Source: DASZBX01 sp035943635
GTDB lineage: Bacteria > Actinomycetota > Actinomycetes > Streptomycetales > Catenulisporaceae
NCBI GenBank assembly: GCA_035943635.1
Contig: DASZBX010000050.1
Location: 25,563-89,562 of the forward strand
DNA: 64,000 nt
Direction: 5' to 3'
Made by a program: the position numbers and the translations under genes. Positions 8,500 through 17,293 of the stretch are shown here, piece after piece. The number at the start of each line of letters is the position of its first letter. Within the stretch, counting starts at the first letter, position 1. Under the pieces are notes generated by a model. The model was not told the DNA's origin, made no database searches, and was given only the letters and a program-made list of their open reading frames with translations.

Positions 8500-9116
8500 C
8501 CCTACTGCGCGACGGCCTGGTCCGGCTGCTCACCGCCTACGACATGCAGGTGGTGGCGGCTGAGGACAACGGGCCGGACCTGCTGCGGGCGCTGCTCGAA
8601 CACCGGCCGGACGTCGCCGTGGTGGACGTGCGGCTGCCACCCACCTGCACCGACGAGGGACTGAAGGTCGCGATCGAGGCCCGGACCCGGATCCCCGGCC
8701 TGCCGGTGCTGATCCTGTCTCAGCACGTGGAGGCCCTGTACGCCCGGGAGCTGCTGGCCGACCGGGCCGGCGCAGTCGGCTACCTGCTCAAGGACCGGGT
8801 CTCGGACGTGCGCAGCTTCGTCGAGGCGGTGCGCACTGTGGCGGCCGGCGGCGCGGTGCTCGACCCGGACGTGGTCGCCCAGCTGCTGGCCCGGCACACC
8901 AACGTCCAGCCACTGGCCCGGCTCACCCCGCGCGAGCGGGAGGTGCTCGGGCTGATGGCCGAGGGCCGGGCGAACGCGGGCGTGGCGGCGCGGATGGAGA
9001 TCACCGAGAAGGCGGTCAGCAAGCACATCAACAGCATCTTCAGCAAGCTGGACCTGTACCCGTCGGAGGATGACAACCGGCGGGTGCTGGCCGTGCTGGC
9101 GTATCTGGATTCGTGA
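8472..9116 (+). CDS. NarL/LuxR family response regulator
   Basis: 214 residues from GTG at 8472, inside the end of the kinase gene. The receiver domain has the acidic pair (GED at residues 6-8), the phosphoacceptor Asp in VAVVDVRLP (about residue 52), a Ser in the LILSQH strand and the lysine in YLLKDRV. The C-terminal LuxR HTH (about 145-205) reads LTPREREVLGLMAEGRAN then KAVSKHINSIFSKL. It should be the partner of the upstream kinase. The HTH is followed by a short LxSEDDNRRVLAVLAYL end, usual in actinobacterial members. Targets unknown. Confidence 0.93.
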   Translation: MRVVIGEDLTLLRDGLVRLLTAYDMQVVAAEDNGPDLLRALLEHRPDVAVVDVRLPPTCTDEGLKVAIEARTRIPGLPVLILSQHVEALYARELLADRAGAVGYLLKDRVSDVRSFVEAVRTVAAGGAVLDPDVVAQLLARHTNVQPLARLTPREREVLGLMAEGRANAGVAARMEITEKAVSKHINSIFSKLDLYPSEDDNRRVLAVLAYLDS

Positions 9117-9142
9117 GGCGCGGCCGGGGAGATCGTGGGCTG

Positions 9143-11242
9143 TCACGGTAGGAGGCAGCTGAGATCGGCGCCGACGAGCCGTGTCCGCGGGGCCGGTACG
9201 GCGACGGTTCCGCCGACCCGGGAGAAGGCCAGGCGCAGGACGTTGCCCGCCGCGGGCGGTGTCATCCGAATCGGTGACTCCCGCGTGGCGTCCGTGGAGT
9301 GGCCGAGCAGGGCGGCGGCCGCTCGGACCAGTGCCCGGGCCCGCTCCAGGGCTGAGTCGGTCGCGTGTGATTGCTCCCGGGCGTATATGCGCAGCAGGCT
9401 GAGGTAGGCGTAGCAGCCGGGTTCGTCCGAGCTGAGCAGGTGCGCGTCGACCAGGTCTTCCAACAGCGCTTCGGCCTGGTCTTCCGGTGTTCCTAGCGCG
9501 GACGCGGCGACGTGGGTGTCTACGGTCGGCATGTCGAGCAGGGCCACCAGCCGGAACGCCCGGGCGGTAGCCGGGTCGAGCGATTCGTAGGCCAGGTCCA
9601 GGCGGTCGCGCAGGTCCAGGCCGCCGGTCGACAGCTCGTCCAGCCGCCGCCGGTCGTCGGCCAGGCGGGCGGCCAGGTCGCCCACCTGCCAGTGCGGCCG
9701 GGCGGCCAGCCGCGCCCCGGCTATCCGCAGCGCCAGCGGCAGCCCGCCGCACGCGGCCGCGACGTCGGCCACCGCCAGCGGCTCGCCGTGCGTACGGGCC
9801 CGGCCGATGATCCGGCCGAGCAGCTGCGCGGCCGTGCGCGAGGTCAGCACGTCCAGGTCCCGGCGGTGTCCGACGGCCAGGTCGGTCAGCCGGTGCCGAC
9901 TGGTGACCAGCGCGGCGCTCGCGGCGGTGCCGGGCAGCAGCGGGGCGACCTGGGCGCTGTCGGCGGCGTCGTCGAGCAGGATCAGCACCCGCCGATCGGC
10001 CAGCGCGGAGCGGAACAGGGCGGCCCGGTCGTCGAGCCCGGACGGTACCGACCCGGCCGGCAGCCCGAGGGCGCGCAGGAACGACGCGAGGACCGCGAGC
10101 GGCGCGACCGGCGTTTGGCTGGTGCCGTACAGGTCGACGTAGAGGGCGCCGTCGGGGAACGACGCGCGGGCGCCGTGCGCGACGTGAACGGCCAGCGCGC
10201 TCTTCCCGATCCCGGGCGGCCCGGTGACCAGGATGGTCGGGACCGGGGCGGTGAGCCGCGCGGTCAGGTCGTCGGCCTCGTCGTCGCGGCCGGTGAAGTC
10301 CGGCAGGTCGGCCGGGATCTGGAAGGGCGTGACCGTGCTCAGCGGCGCGGCCGGGCCGGTCGAAGGGGCCAGATGGGTGAGCGGAGCCGGGTGGAGCGAC
10401 GGATTCGGCGCTGGGGCCGTTCCCGTGGCCGTGTGCGGAACCGCGCTGCCAGCCGAGCCCGAGCCCGAGCCCGAGCCCGAAACCGGTTCCGGAACCGGTC
10501 CCGGAAGTGGTTGCGCGCTCAGGATCATCCGATGCAGCTCCCGTAGTTCCGGACCCGGCTCGACCCCGATCTCGGTGGCCAGCATCCGGTGCACCTGCTG
10601 GTAGGCGGCCAGGGCCTCGGACTGGCGGCCGTCGCGGTAGAGCGCGGCCATCAGCTGCGCCCACAATCGCTCGCGCTCCGGGTGCGCCGCGGTCAGGCCG
10701 CGCAACTGCGCGATGACCAGGCCGTTCCGACCCAGCCGGCCCTCGGCCTCCAGTTTCAGTTCCAGCGCGTTCAGCCGGCTCTCGGCCAGGCGCGGGCCCT
10801 CGTCCCGGTGCAGGGTGTCCGAGGGCACGTCGGCCAGCGCCTGCCCGCGCCAGAGCCCCTCCGCCGCACCCAGCAGCGTCGCGGCGCGGTCGGGCAGCCC
10901 GTCGTGCAGCGCCTGCGCGCCCTGGTCGCGCAGGCGCTCGAACCGCAGCAGGTCGAGCTCACCATCGCGGATCTCGGCCAGATAGCCGCCGGGCCGGCTG
11001 GAGATCCGCGCCCCGGCCGGGCCGAGGGCGTGCCGCAGCCGCATCACGTAGTTGCGCACGCTCGTCGCGGCGCTCCTCGGCGGCCGCCCGTCCCACAGGG
11101 CCAGGGCCAGCGAGTCCACCGGGACCACCTGGCCCGGCCGCAGCAGCAGTGTCGCCAGCAGGATGCGCTGTTTGGCAGCGCCCACCACGTGCGTTCCCGT
11201 CTCGTCCCGAACCAGCAGCGACCCCAGGAGTCCGAACTCCAT
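9143..11242 (-). CDS. AfsR/SARP-type regulator (wHTH-BTAD-NB-ARC)
   Basis: 699 residues. Residues 1-95 are an OmpR-like winged helix (MEFGLLGSLLVRDETG; then PLWDG-type motif read as ALWDGRPPRSAATSVRNYV). Residues about 100-245 are the bacterial transcriptional activation domain. A Pro/Ser-rich linker of about 60 residues leads to an NB-ARC ATPase with Walker A GPPGIGKSALAVHV near residue 340 and Walker B RVLILLDDAA. The protein ends soon after the ATPase winged helix, without the TPR repeats of classical AfsR, so it is a short form. Such proteins activate secondary metabolism or development genes. Divergent from the gene at 11676. Confidence 0.88.
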   Translation of the reverse strand: MEFGLLGSLLVRDETGTHVVGAAKQRILLATLLLRPGQVVPVDSLALALWDGRPPRSAATSVRNYVMRLRHALGPAGARISSRPGGYLAEIRDGELDLLRFERLRDQGAQALHDGLPDRAATLLGAAEGLWRGQALADVPSDTLHRDEGPRLAESRLNALELKLEAEGRLGRNGLVIAQLRGLTAAHPERERLWAQLMAALYRDGRQSEALAAYQQVHRMLATEIGVEPGPELRELHRMILSAQPLPGPVPEPVSGSGSGSGSAGSAVPHTATGTAPAPNPSLHPAPLTHLAPSTGPAAPLSTVTPFQIPADLPDFTGRDDEADDLTARLTAPVPTILVTGPPGIGKSALAVHVAHGARASFPDGALYVDLYGTSQTPVAPLAVLASFLRALGLPAGSVPSGLDDRAALFRSALADRRVLILLDDAADSAQVAPLLPGTAASAALVTSRHRLTDLAVGHRRDLDVLTSRTAAQLLGRIIGRARTHGEPLAVADVAAACGGLPLALRIAGARLAARPHWQVGDLAARLADDRRRLDELSTGGLDLRDRLDLAYESLDPATARAFRLVALLDMPTVDTHVAASALGTPEDQAEALLEDLVDAHLLSSDEPGCYAYLSLLRIYAREQSHATDSALERARALVRAAAALLGHSTDATRESPIRMTPPAAGNVLRLAFSRVGGTVAVPAPRTRLVGADLSCLLP

Positions 11243-11675
11243 CCGCCACCTCCCGTCATCTCCCGATCAGCGGTTCCGTTCTATCCGGGCCCGGGATTGC
11301 CCGACAGGTCCGCAGCGGCCGGGCAATCAATTCCGTGCAATCGACGTCTGACGGAGCCGGCGGCGTGGACGGCGGCCGATCGGGTAGGGTGCGGGAACAC
11401 AGAGATGCCGACGCCCCCGTATGGCGCCGGCACGTCTGATACGTCGCGCGCGGCGCGGCGGTGTGTTCGTGACGATTCTGCGGACAGGCGGTATCTTCCG
11501 CGTAACGCGACGGTGGACTCCAGGTGGCGCGGGTCGGAACGGCGGGGGCGCGACGCTCGCCGGGCGGCGGAATCCGCTGGTTCCGGCGTTGCGGCCCCGG
11601 CTTCCACTGCGGGCACGGTGGCGATATCTTCGTACTCCGCATAGAGAACAGGCGCTGCCACGTAGGGGAAAATCT
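11243..11675. other. 433-bp divergent intergenic region
   Basis: It separates the AfsR-like start from the plus-strand gene at 11676. Frames are open but show no recognisable protein. A TAGGGT sequence at about 11384-11389 could be a -10 box for the plus strand; no matching -35 is clear. Confidence 0.35.
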
Positions 11676-12992
11676 GTGTCTGATCCTTATGAGCCGTATG
11701 GGCAGCCTGCGAATCCGGCCGGCGGGCAGAACCCCTATGGGCACAATCGTGGCTACGGCCCGCCCCGGAACGACCAGTCCGCTCAGCCGCCCGCGCCGCC
11801 CGGCCGGCAGCCACCCGGCTACGGACCGCCCGAGCCCGCGAAGACCGCGACCTACGAGCAGCAGCCGACGATGTACGGCCAGCCGCCCGGGTACGCCGAG
11901 CCCGCCCGCACCGCGGCCTTCCAGCCGCCGCCGACCTACGGCCAGCCGCCCGGGTACGCCGAGCCCGCCGGATACGGCCCGCCGCCGCACCAGCCGCACC
12001 AGCCCCAGCAACACCAGCAGCCCGCGCCCGGCCAGCAGCAATACGACCAGTACGATCAGTACGGCCAACCGGCCTGGCAGGCTCAGCAAGGCCGGTACGA
12101 TCCAAGCGGTCAAGGCCAGTACGACCCGCGCGACCAAGGCCAATACGCCCAGCCGGCTGCCCAATACGACGACTACGGCCAGTACGACCAATACGGTCAG
12201 CCGTTGCACCACGGCGACCCCGGCGGTCCGGACGGCCCCGGCCGCGGTCCGGCCTCGCGTCCGCCCGCGCCGCGTAAGTCCAATCTCGGCCTGATCCTGG
12301 CCGGGATCGGGATCTTCGTCGTCGTGGCCGCGGCGACTGCGACCTTCGTGCTGGTCCGGGGCGACAAGTCCGGCTCGGGGACGAGCGGGGCGCCGGCGGC
12401 CAACCAGACGGCCGGCAGCGGCGCGACCGCGGGCCAGGCGGCGGGCGGCTCGCCGGCGAGCGGCCAGGCCTCGGCCGGCGGGCCGAGCTCGGGCCCGGCG
12501 TCGACGGCTTCGGTCAGCGTCGCGTTCAAGTACTCGACCGGCCAGTGCGTGGAGATCACCGGGCCCGAGGACAACTCGACCATCGCCGTGGTCACGTGCG
12601 ACTCCTCTGCCTCCATCCGCAAGATCATCGGGGTTGTGAGCACCGGCACGAGCGGGAACGCGGTCAACGACCAGTCGCTGTGCCTGCCGTTCAAGTTCGA
12701 CAGCGACTTCGAGACCTGGGAGCACAACAGCAACGTGCTCTACTGCCTGTCCTCCACGGACGGCATGCACGACCTGCGCTACGCCGCGGCCGGCGGATGC
12801 GTGTACTACACGCCGTCCGCGGGCTCCTACGAAATGGACTGCTCCGACTCCAGGGCGAACTACCGTGTGCTGGCCGTGCTCTCCAACACGTCGAGTGCCA
12901 CAGGGTGCGCCCAGTACAAGGGGTTCACCGAGTACTTCACCTCCTCGGCCCAGGACACGCCGCCGTTCGTGGTCTGCGGCGGCAGCAGATAG
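11676..12992 (+). CDS. Pro/Gln/Tyr-rich single-pass envelope protein, LppU/SCO3897-like
   Basis: 438 residues from GTG at 11676, preceded by AGGGGAAAA (11664-11672). Residues 1-205 are Pro, Gln, Tyr and Gly rich with imperfect repeats of GQPPGYAEPA and QYDQYGQ. A membrane helix at about 208-228 (LGLILAGIGIFVVVAAATATF) is followed by a Gly/Ala/Ser linker and a C-terminal extracytoplasmic domain of about 150 residues with seven or eight cysteines, including GQCVEI, VTCDSS and a closing VVCGG. This layout matches LppU/SCO3897-type proteins of actinomycetes. The cysteines probably form disulfides outside the cell. Its stop is three bases from that of the convergent gene. Function unknown. Confidence 0.65.
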   Translation: MSDPYEPYGQPANPAGGQNPYGHNRGYGPPRNDQSAQPPAPPGRQPPGYGPPEPAKTATYEQQPTMYGQPPGYAEPARTAAFQPPPTYGQPPGYAEPAGYGPPPHQPHQPQQHQQPAPGQQQYDQYDQYGQPAWQAQQGRYDPSGQGQYDPRDQGQYAQPAAQYDDYGQYDQYGQPLHHGDPGGPDGPGRGPASRPPAPRKSNLGLILAGIGIFVVVAAATATFVLVRGDKSGSGTSGAPAANQTAGSGATAGQAAGGSPASGQASAGGPSSGPASTASVSVAFKYSTGQCVEITGPEDNSTIAVVTCDSSASIRKIIGVVSTGTSGNAVNDQSLCLPFKFDSDFETWEHNSNVLYCLSSTDGMHDLRYAAAGGCVYYTPSAGSYEMDCSDSRANYRVLAVLSNTSSATGCAQYKGFTEYFTSSAQDTPPFVVCGGSR

Positions 12993-12995
12993 CGA

Positions 12996-14480
12996 TCAGG
13001 TGACGCTCGGGTAGGCGCAGGCTTTGGATTCGGCGGCGGTCAGGTCGGCCGCGGCCAGGCTGACCGGTCCGAGCGCGGCCGGATCGGCCGGTTCCAGCAT
13101 CCGGGCCGCCACGACCGGGGTCGTCGCGGTGCCGCCCAGGCAGGCGTCCGCGACGATCGGGATCCCGGCCTGGCCGGAGGCGCCGCCGGGCACGGCCGTC
13201 TTCAACTGGGCGGTGAAGTACGGCGTGCCCTGGGCGGTGATCGAGAGCTGATGCCACTGCGGGGTCTCGCCCGGGGCGCCGGGGTAGTACGCGGCGAAGC
13301 CGACGATCCAGACCAGGTTTCCGGTGGCCTGCAAGGTGATCTCGCCGGTGCCGCCCGCGGTCGGGGCCGCCGCGGCCAGGCTGATCGCCGCGGGCGGCGG
13401 CACGGAGCCCGGGCACGGGCTCGGCGTCATCCCGGCCGGCGGGTCCCCGTGCAACACGGCCGAGGCGACCACCCCGCCGCCGGCCAGTTCGAACCACCGC
13501 ATGTCCGGGGACCCGGAGTAGCCGCTCTCCACGACCTCGCCGAGGCAGAACCCGGTGAACCGCAGGGTGCAGCCGGCCGGAACCTGCGCCACGATCGTCG
13601 CGGCGGTGGTCGCTCCGGCCCGGACCTTCGTCGCCGGTTCGTAGGTGACGCCGGTGAATACGCCCGGCGTCGGGGCGGAGGTCGGGCAGGCGATCGGCAG
13701 TGCGGTGGCCGAGAGCGTGGGCCCCGGGACCGCGGCGGTCGGGGCTGCAGCCGGATGGCGCGGCGCGGCCGACCACCAGGCGAGCAGGGCGCCGGCCGTG
13801 AGCAGCAACGCCCCGGCGGCGAACGCGGGCCGGCGGATCCGGCGGCGGGCGGGCTTCGGGTCGGCGGCTCGGGAATCGGGATCGGTCGCTGTGGTTTCGG
13901 TCGCTGCGGTTTCGGCTTCTGGCCCCGTGCGCGTGGCGTCGACAGCGGCTGTAGCGCCGGTGACGTTAGCCGTGTCCTCGCCTTGGCTCGTGCCGGTAAT
14001 CGCGGCGCCGGTAGCAGCGGTAGCGCCGGTGACGCTGGCCGCATCCTCGTCTTCGCCCGCGCCGGTAGCAACGAGTTCGCCGTCTGCTACAGCACTGGAT
14101 TCGACCTCTGAATCGGCGACGACATCGGCATCGGCATCCATGGCACCATCAGTACCGCCACTGTCAGCAGCCTGAATATCCTCTGCCCCGCCCCGAGTAC
14201 CCCCGCGTTCGGCGGCCAGGCGGCGGCTCAACTCCTGCCGGCGGATCCGCCACGCCTCGGTGTCCCCGCCGCAAGCGCCGACATACGCGAGCGTCACTTC
14301 CAGGCTCGGCAGCCGCACCCCTCCGGCGGCGTCGCCCAGGGTGGTGGCACTGAACCCGGCGGTCTTGGCCAGCGCCCGATAGGTCGGGTTCCCGGCCGCC
14401 TCGCGCAGTGCGCGCAGGTCGTGGGCGAAGGCCTGCACCGGCCCCTCGGCCGGGTCCACCGGCCGCGGCGTACGCGCCAA
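12996..14480 (-). CDS. membrane-anchored XRE-type HTH protein with extracytoplasmic domain
   Basis: 494 residues. Residues about 14-90 form a helix-turn-helix region of the kind seen in actinobacterial transmembrane regulators (FAHDLRALREAAGNPTYRALA then TTLGDAAGG, LPSLEVTLAYVGACGGD). A low-complexity acidic, Ala/Thr-rich stretch of roughly 110 residues follows, with repeats of VTGATAATGA. A single helix (FAAGALLLTAGALLAWW) comes after a basic RRRIRR stop, then an outer domain with four conserved-looking cysteines. It could transmit an outside signal to DNA, or the HTH could be a protein-binding vestige. Ligand and targets unknown. Confidence 0.7.
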   Translation of the reverse strand: MARTPRPVDPAEGPVQAFAHDLRALREAAGNPTYRALAKTAGFSATTLGDAAGGVRLPSLEVTLAYVGACGGDTEAWRIRRQELSRRLAAERGGTRGGAEDIQAADSGGTDGAMDADADVVADSEVESSAVADGELVATGAGEDEDAASVTGATAATGAAITGTSQGEDTANVTGATAAVDATRTGPEAETAATETTATDPDSRAADPKPARRRIRRPAFAAGALLLTAGALLAWWSAAPRHPAAAPTAAVPGPTLSATALPIACPTSAPTPGVFTGVTYEPATKVRAGATTAATIVAQVPAGCTLRFTGFCLGEVVESGYSGSPDMRWFELAGGGVVASAVLHGDPPAGMTPSPCPGSVPPPAAISLAAAAPTAGGTGEITLQATGNLVWIVGFAAYYPGAPGETPQWHQLSITAQGTPYFTAQLKTAVPGGASGQAGIPIVADACLGGTATTPVVAARMLEPADPAALGPVSLAAADLTAAESKACAYPSVT

Positions 14481-14621
14481 CGCTGCTCCTCGGCTCGACG
14501 GTCGCGGCCGGGGCGCCAGGGCGCAGCCGCGGGATGATCACCCGCAGCGTACTAGACGAAGCCAGGGCACTCATCACGGAGCCCGAACCCTGGGCCCGCA
14601 CCGGAATCCGGAACACCCGGG

Positions 14622-15395
14622 CTACGGCTTCGGCCGCCACATATAAGGGGTCGTGGTGGTCACCGAGCTCATCCCGAGCCGCTCCAGGATCGGCCGGGAG
14701 TCCTCGGTGCAGTCGACCTGGAGGAACTCGTGGCCGCGCTGCACGGCCAGCTGCGCCCGGTAGGCGACCAGGGCGCGGTAGATCCCGCGGCCGCGCCAGT
14801 TCGGGTGGGTCGCCCCGCCCCAGAGCGAGCCGAACCGGCCCGGGCCGAACCGGATCCGGCCGGAGCAGAGCAGGTCCGGCCCGGCCTCCGCCACGACCAC
14901 CACCGCCCCGATCGCGATCTCCTCGGCCAGCCGGCCGACCCGGCGGCTGTGGTCCCCGCCGTAGACCAGGCCGGACAGGTCCGCGATCCGGCGCAGGTCC
15001 GCCTCCGCGGTGACCTCGCGCAGCCGCACCCCGGCCGGCAACCGCGGCGCTGCGGCCAGCGGCGCGGCGAGGCCGACCACCACGGTCTCCCGGTCCGCCG
15101 GGTCGAAACCCGCGGCCAGCAGCCGGGCGGTCAGGTCGGCCGGGGCGTCGTGGGCGTGCGTCTTCCACTCGAACTCCCGGCCGCGGGCGGCGAAGAAGGC
15201 GACCTGGCGGGCGATCAGCGCGTCCAGTCCGGCAGCCTGGAGGCCGCCGAGGTCCCGGTACTCGATCATTCCGGCGCCGTCCGGGCCGACCGTCCGGAAC
15301 ACCGGTCCGTCCTGGTCCAGGGTGCTGCCGGGGCCGACTTCGGGCGACACCGCGCGGACCTCGTCGTCATACGCGCGCAGAAGATCGACAGTCAT
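14622..15395 (-). CDS. GNAT family N-acetyltransferase
   Basis: 257 residues from the ATG at 15395 (MTVDLLRAYD). The C-terminal half holds the acetyl-CoA fold: VVVVAEAGPDLLCSGRI, then GSLWGGATHPNWRGRGIYRALVA, in which R/G-x-GRG is the pyrophosphate-binding motif A, and ending LERLGMSS. The N-terminal half (about 1-120) is a degenerate second GNAT-like domain, as is common in actinobacteria. Substrate not predictable. Its start lies 58 bases from a MITE-like element. Confidence 0.8.
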   Translation of the reverse strand: MTVDLLRAYDDEVRAVSPEVGPGSTLDQDGPVFRTVGPDGAGMIEYRDLGGLQAAGLDALIARQVAFFAARGREFEWKTHAHDAPADLTARLLAAGFDPADRETVVVGLAAPLAAAPRLPAGVRLREVTAEADLRRIADLSGLVYGGDHSRRVGRLAEEIAIGAVVVVAEAGPDLLCSGRIRFGPGRFGSLWGGATHPNWRGRGIYRALVAYRAQLAVQRGHEFLQVDCTEDSRPILERLGMSSVTTTTPYMWRPKP

Positions 15396-15452
15396 GGCGG
15401 CCAGGCTATGGCACCCGCGGCCCGGCCGCACCACGTTTTCCCCGCCGGCCTC

Positions 15453-15654
15453 CTAGGCAGTGTTGGGGAATGTCTCAAGGCGCGAATCCGGTGATCGCCG
15501 TCGCCTGGCCGCACCGCACGCAACGGCGCAGACGACCGAGTATGAGCCGTCCCGTGCGGCGCGCCCATGCTCGGCGCTGACCAGATTCGCCGCACCTACC
15601 AGCACAAACCGACGGTCATGCCGTGGCCTTGACACATTCCCAAACACTGCCTAG
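15453..15654. mobile_element. MITE-like element with 28-bp terminal inverted repeats
   Basis: Bases 15453-15480 and the reverse complement of 15627-15654 match at 26 of 28 positions, both starting CTAGGCAGTGTT. The CTAG at each end is either the target duplication or the terminal four bases. The interior (about 146 bp) has no transposase; the two ORFs reading out of the ends are products of the repeats. A 4-bp CTAG-like duplication is used by some IS5-group elements, so a non-autonomous derivative of such an element is plausible. The right end stops one base before the stop codon of the next gene. Confidence 0.75.
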
Positions 15655-15655
15655 G

Positions 15656-16135
15656 TCAGCTGTTCGCGTCCCGGACGGCCTCGCGCAGCTGCTCCTTGAA
15701 CGCGTTCCCGGCCGGGTCGTCGCCGAGCGCCACGTGCAGCGACGCGGCCTCGGTGCCGTTGGACCAGCGGGTGAACACCGACACGCCGGTGTCGATGGTC
15801 AGCTGCGGCAGGTCCTGTTCCACCGTCATGTCGTCCAGCCGCCCGGACTGGGCCACCACCCGTTCGGTCTCCAGATCCGCGACCACGACGAGCAGGTGCA
15901 GGGGCAGCAGCACCGCGGCGGTCAGCGTCTCGTGCGGCCCGGCGGCCCGGCCCAGGCTGAACCGGCCCGGGCGCCGGCGCGGCACGCTGCGGGTCTGCAC
16001 GCTCGCGGTCGCCTTGCCGGCCACGTCGCCGAGCGAGTCCCGTTCGGCCCGGGCGAGCAGGGACGCGAGCAACCGGGGATCGAGCGCTTCGACGGCGCAG
16101 ACGCCACTGGTGCGGTCATATAACTGTTCCGGCAT
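15656..16135 (-). CDS. protein of unknown function, 159 residues
   Basis: From ATG at 16135 (MPEQLYDRTSG). The sequence alternates Ala/Leu/Val helices and strands with no cysteine cluster or membrane helix strong enough to call. Features such as LLPLHLLVVVADLETERVVAQSG and ISIDTG-like strands suggest a compact cytosolic alpha/beta protein. I do not recognise it. Its TGA is one base from the end of the MITE-like element, so the natural C-terminus may have been altered by the insertion, and the original terminator may have been lost. Divergent from the VWA-PP2C-kinase operon. Confidence 0.55.
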   Translation of the reverse strand: MPEQLYDRTSGVCAVEALDPRLLASLLARAERDSLGDVAGKATASVQTRSVPRRRPGRFSLGRAAGPHETLTAAVLLPLHLLVVVADLETERVVAQSGRLDDMTVEQDLPQLTIDTGVSVFTRWSNGTEAASLHVALGDDPAGNAFKEQLREAVRDANS

Positions 16136-16453
16136 GTATATATGCTTACCACGAAGACTGCCGGAAGAGCCGGGATTCGTGCCGCAAGCCGCCGCCTACC
16201 ACCGTTCCCGGCCCGCGCCGGGCCGCAGACCGCCGAAGTCCGCCGCGGACCCGGCCGGCCGGCCGGTTCCGGCCCGCCCGCTGCGCTCCGCCCGGCCGCC
16301 TGTCAGGTGTTTGATGAACGGCCGCGCCCGGCCGGTCCCGGACAACCGCACTGCCGCCGCTTGCGTCCTATAGTGGAGTCACAGCCGTGGGCCGGGACCG
16401 CCGTTCCGGCCTCAGGAACACCGGTCCGATCCGGACCGGGTTGGGAGACTTCG
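16136..16453. other. 318-bp divergent promoter region
   Basis: It lies between the unknown protein at 16135 and the VWA gene at 16454. It contains an AT-rich TATATA just upstream of the minus-strand start and a TATAGT at about 16369-16374 that could be the -10 box of the plus-strand operon. No coding content recognised. Confidence 0.4.
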
Positions 16454-17293
16454 GTGCCGTATTCCGCAGAGATCAGCCGCTCCAATCCAGCCTGCGTCAT
16501 CTTCCTGATCGACCAGTCCGCGTCGATGCAGGACCCGATCGGTGGCGAGAACCCCGGGCGCAAGGCCGACGTGGTCGCCGACGCGATCAACCGGCTGCTG
16601 ACCGAGCTGTCGGTCAAGTGCGCCAAGGAGGACGGCGTCCGGGACTACTTCCACGTGGCCGTGATCGGCTACGGCCACACCACCGTGGAGTCCGCCTTCA
16701 GCGGGGTGCTCTCCGGCCGGGACCTGGTCCCGCTCAGCCAGGTCGCGGACAACCCGGCCCGGATCGAGGAGCGCAACAAGAAGGTCCCGGACGGGGCCGG
16801 CGGCCTGGTCGAGTCCACCGTGCGCTTCCCGGTCTGGCTCGACCCCAAGGCGAACGGCGGCACCCCGATGGTCCGGGCCCTGACCTACGCCGCGGACCTG
16901 GTCGACGGCTGGCTGGCCGCGCACCCCGGCGGCTTCCCGCCGATCGTGCTGAACCTGTCCGACGGCGAGGCCACCGACGGGGACCTGATCGCCGCGGCCG
17001 CCGGGCTGACCGCCAAGGCCAGCTCGGACGGCGGCGTGCTGCTGTTCAACCTGCACGTCTCGGGGTCCGGCGGCACCCCGGCCGAGTTCCCCGACTCCGA
17101 CCAGTCCCTGCCCGACCAGCACGCCCGGGCCCTGTTCAACGCGTCCAGCCCGCTGCCGCCGACCATGCGCGGGTACGCCGCCTCCCAGGGCAAGGAGGTG
17201 ACCGAGGCGACCCGCGGCTTCGTCTACAACGCGGACATCGCCGCGGTCGTCCAGTTCCTGGAGATCGGTACCCGAGCCACCGACCTGCGGTGA
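16454..17293 (+). CDS. von Willebrand factor A domain protein (YegL/TerY-like)
   Basis: 279 residues from GTG at 16454, with GGGAG at 16443-16447. It is almost entirely one VWA domain. The metal-ion-dependent adhesion site is complete: D20-x-S22-x-S24 in LIDQSASM, the threonine in GGTPMVRAL (near 136) and the aspartate in NLSDGEATD (near 169). TerY/YegL-type VWAs are cytosolic scaffolds that present substrates. The next gene starts inside its stop (TGATG), so VWA, phosphatase and kinase form one operon in the same order as E. coli yegL-yegK-yegI. Confidence 0.88.
   Translation: MPYSAEISRSNPACVIFLIDQSASMQDPIGGENPGRKADVVADAINRLLTELSVKCAKEDGVRDYFHVAVIGYGHTTVESAFSGVLSGRDLVPLSQVADNPARIEERNKKVPDGAGGLVESTVRFPVWLDPKANGGTPMVRALTYAADLVDGWLAAHPGGFPPIVLNLSDGEATDGDLIAAAAGLTAKASSDGGVLLFNLHVSGSGGTPAEFPDSDQSLPDQHARALFNASSPLPPTMRGYAASQGKEVTEATRGFVYNADIAAVVQFLEIGTRATDLR

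Noticed and set aside
10455..10492. Repeated GAGCCC units within the AfsR-like gene suggesting a minisatellite
   Set aside because: They encode a short Gly/Ser-rich linker in the real frame and are a simple in-frame hexanucleotide run.
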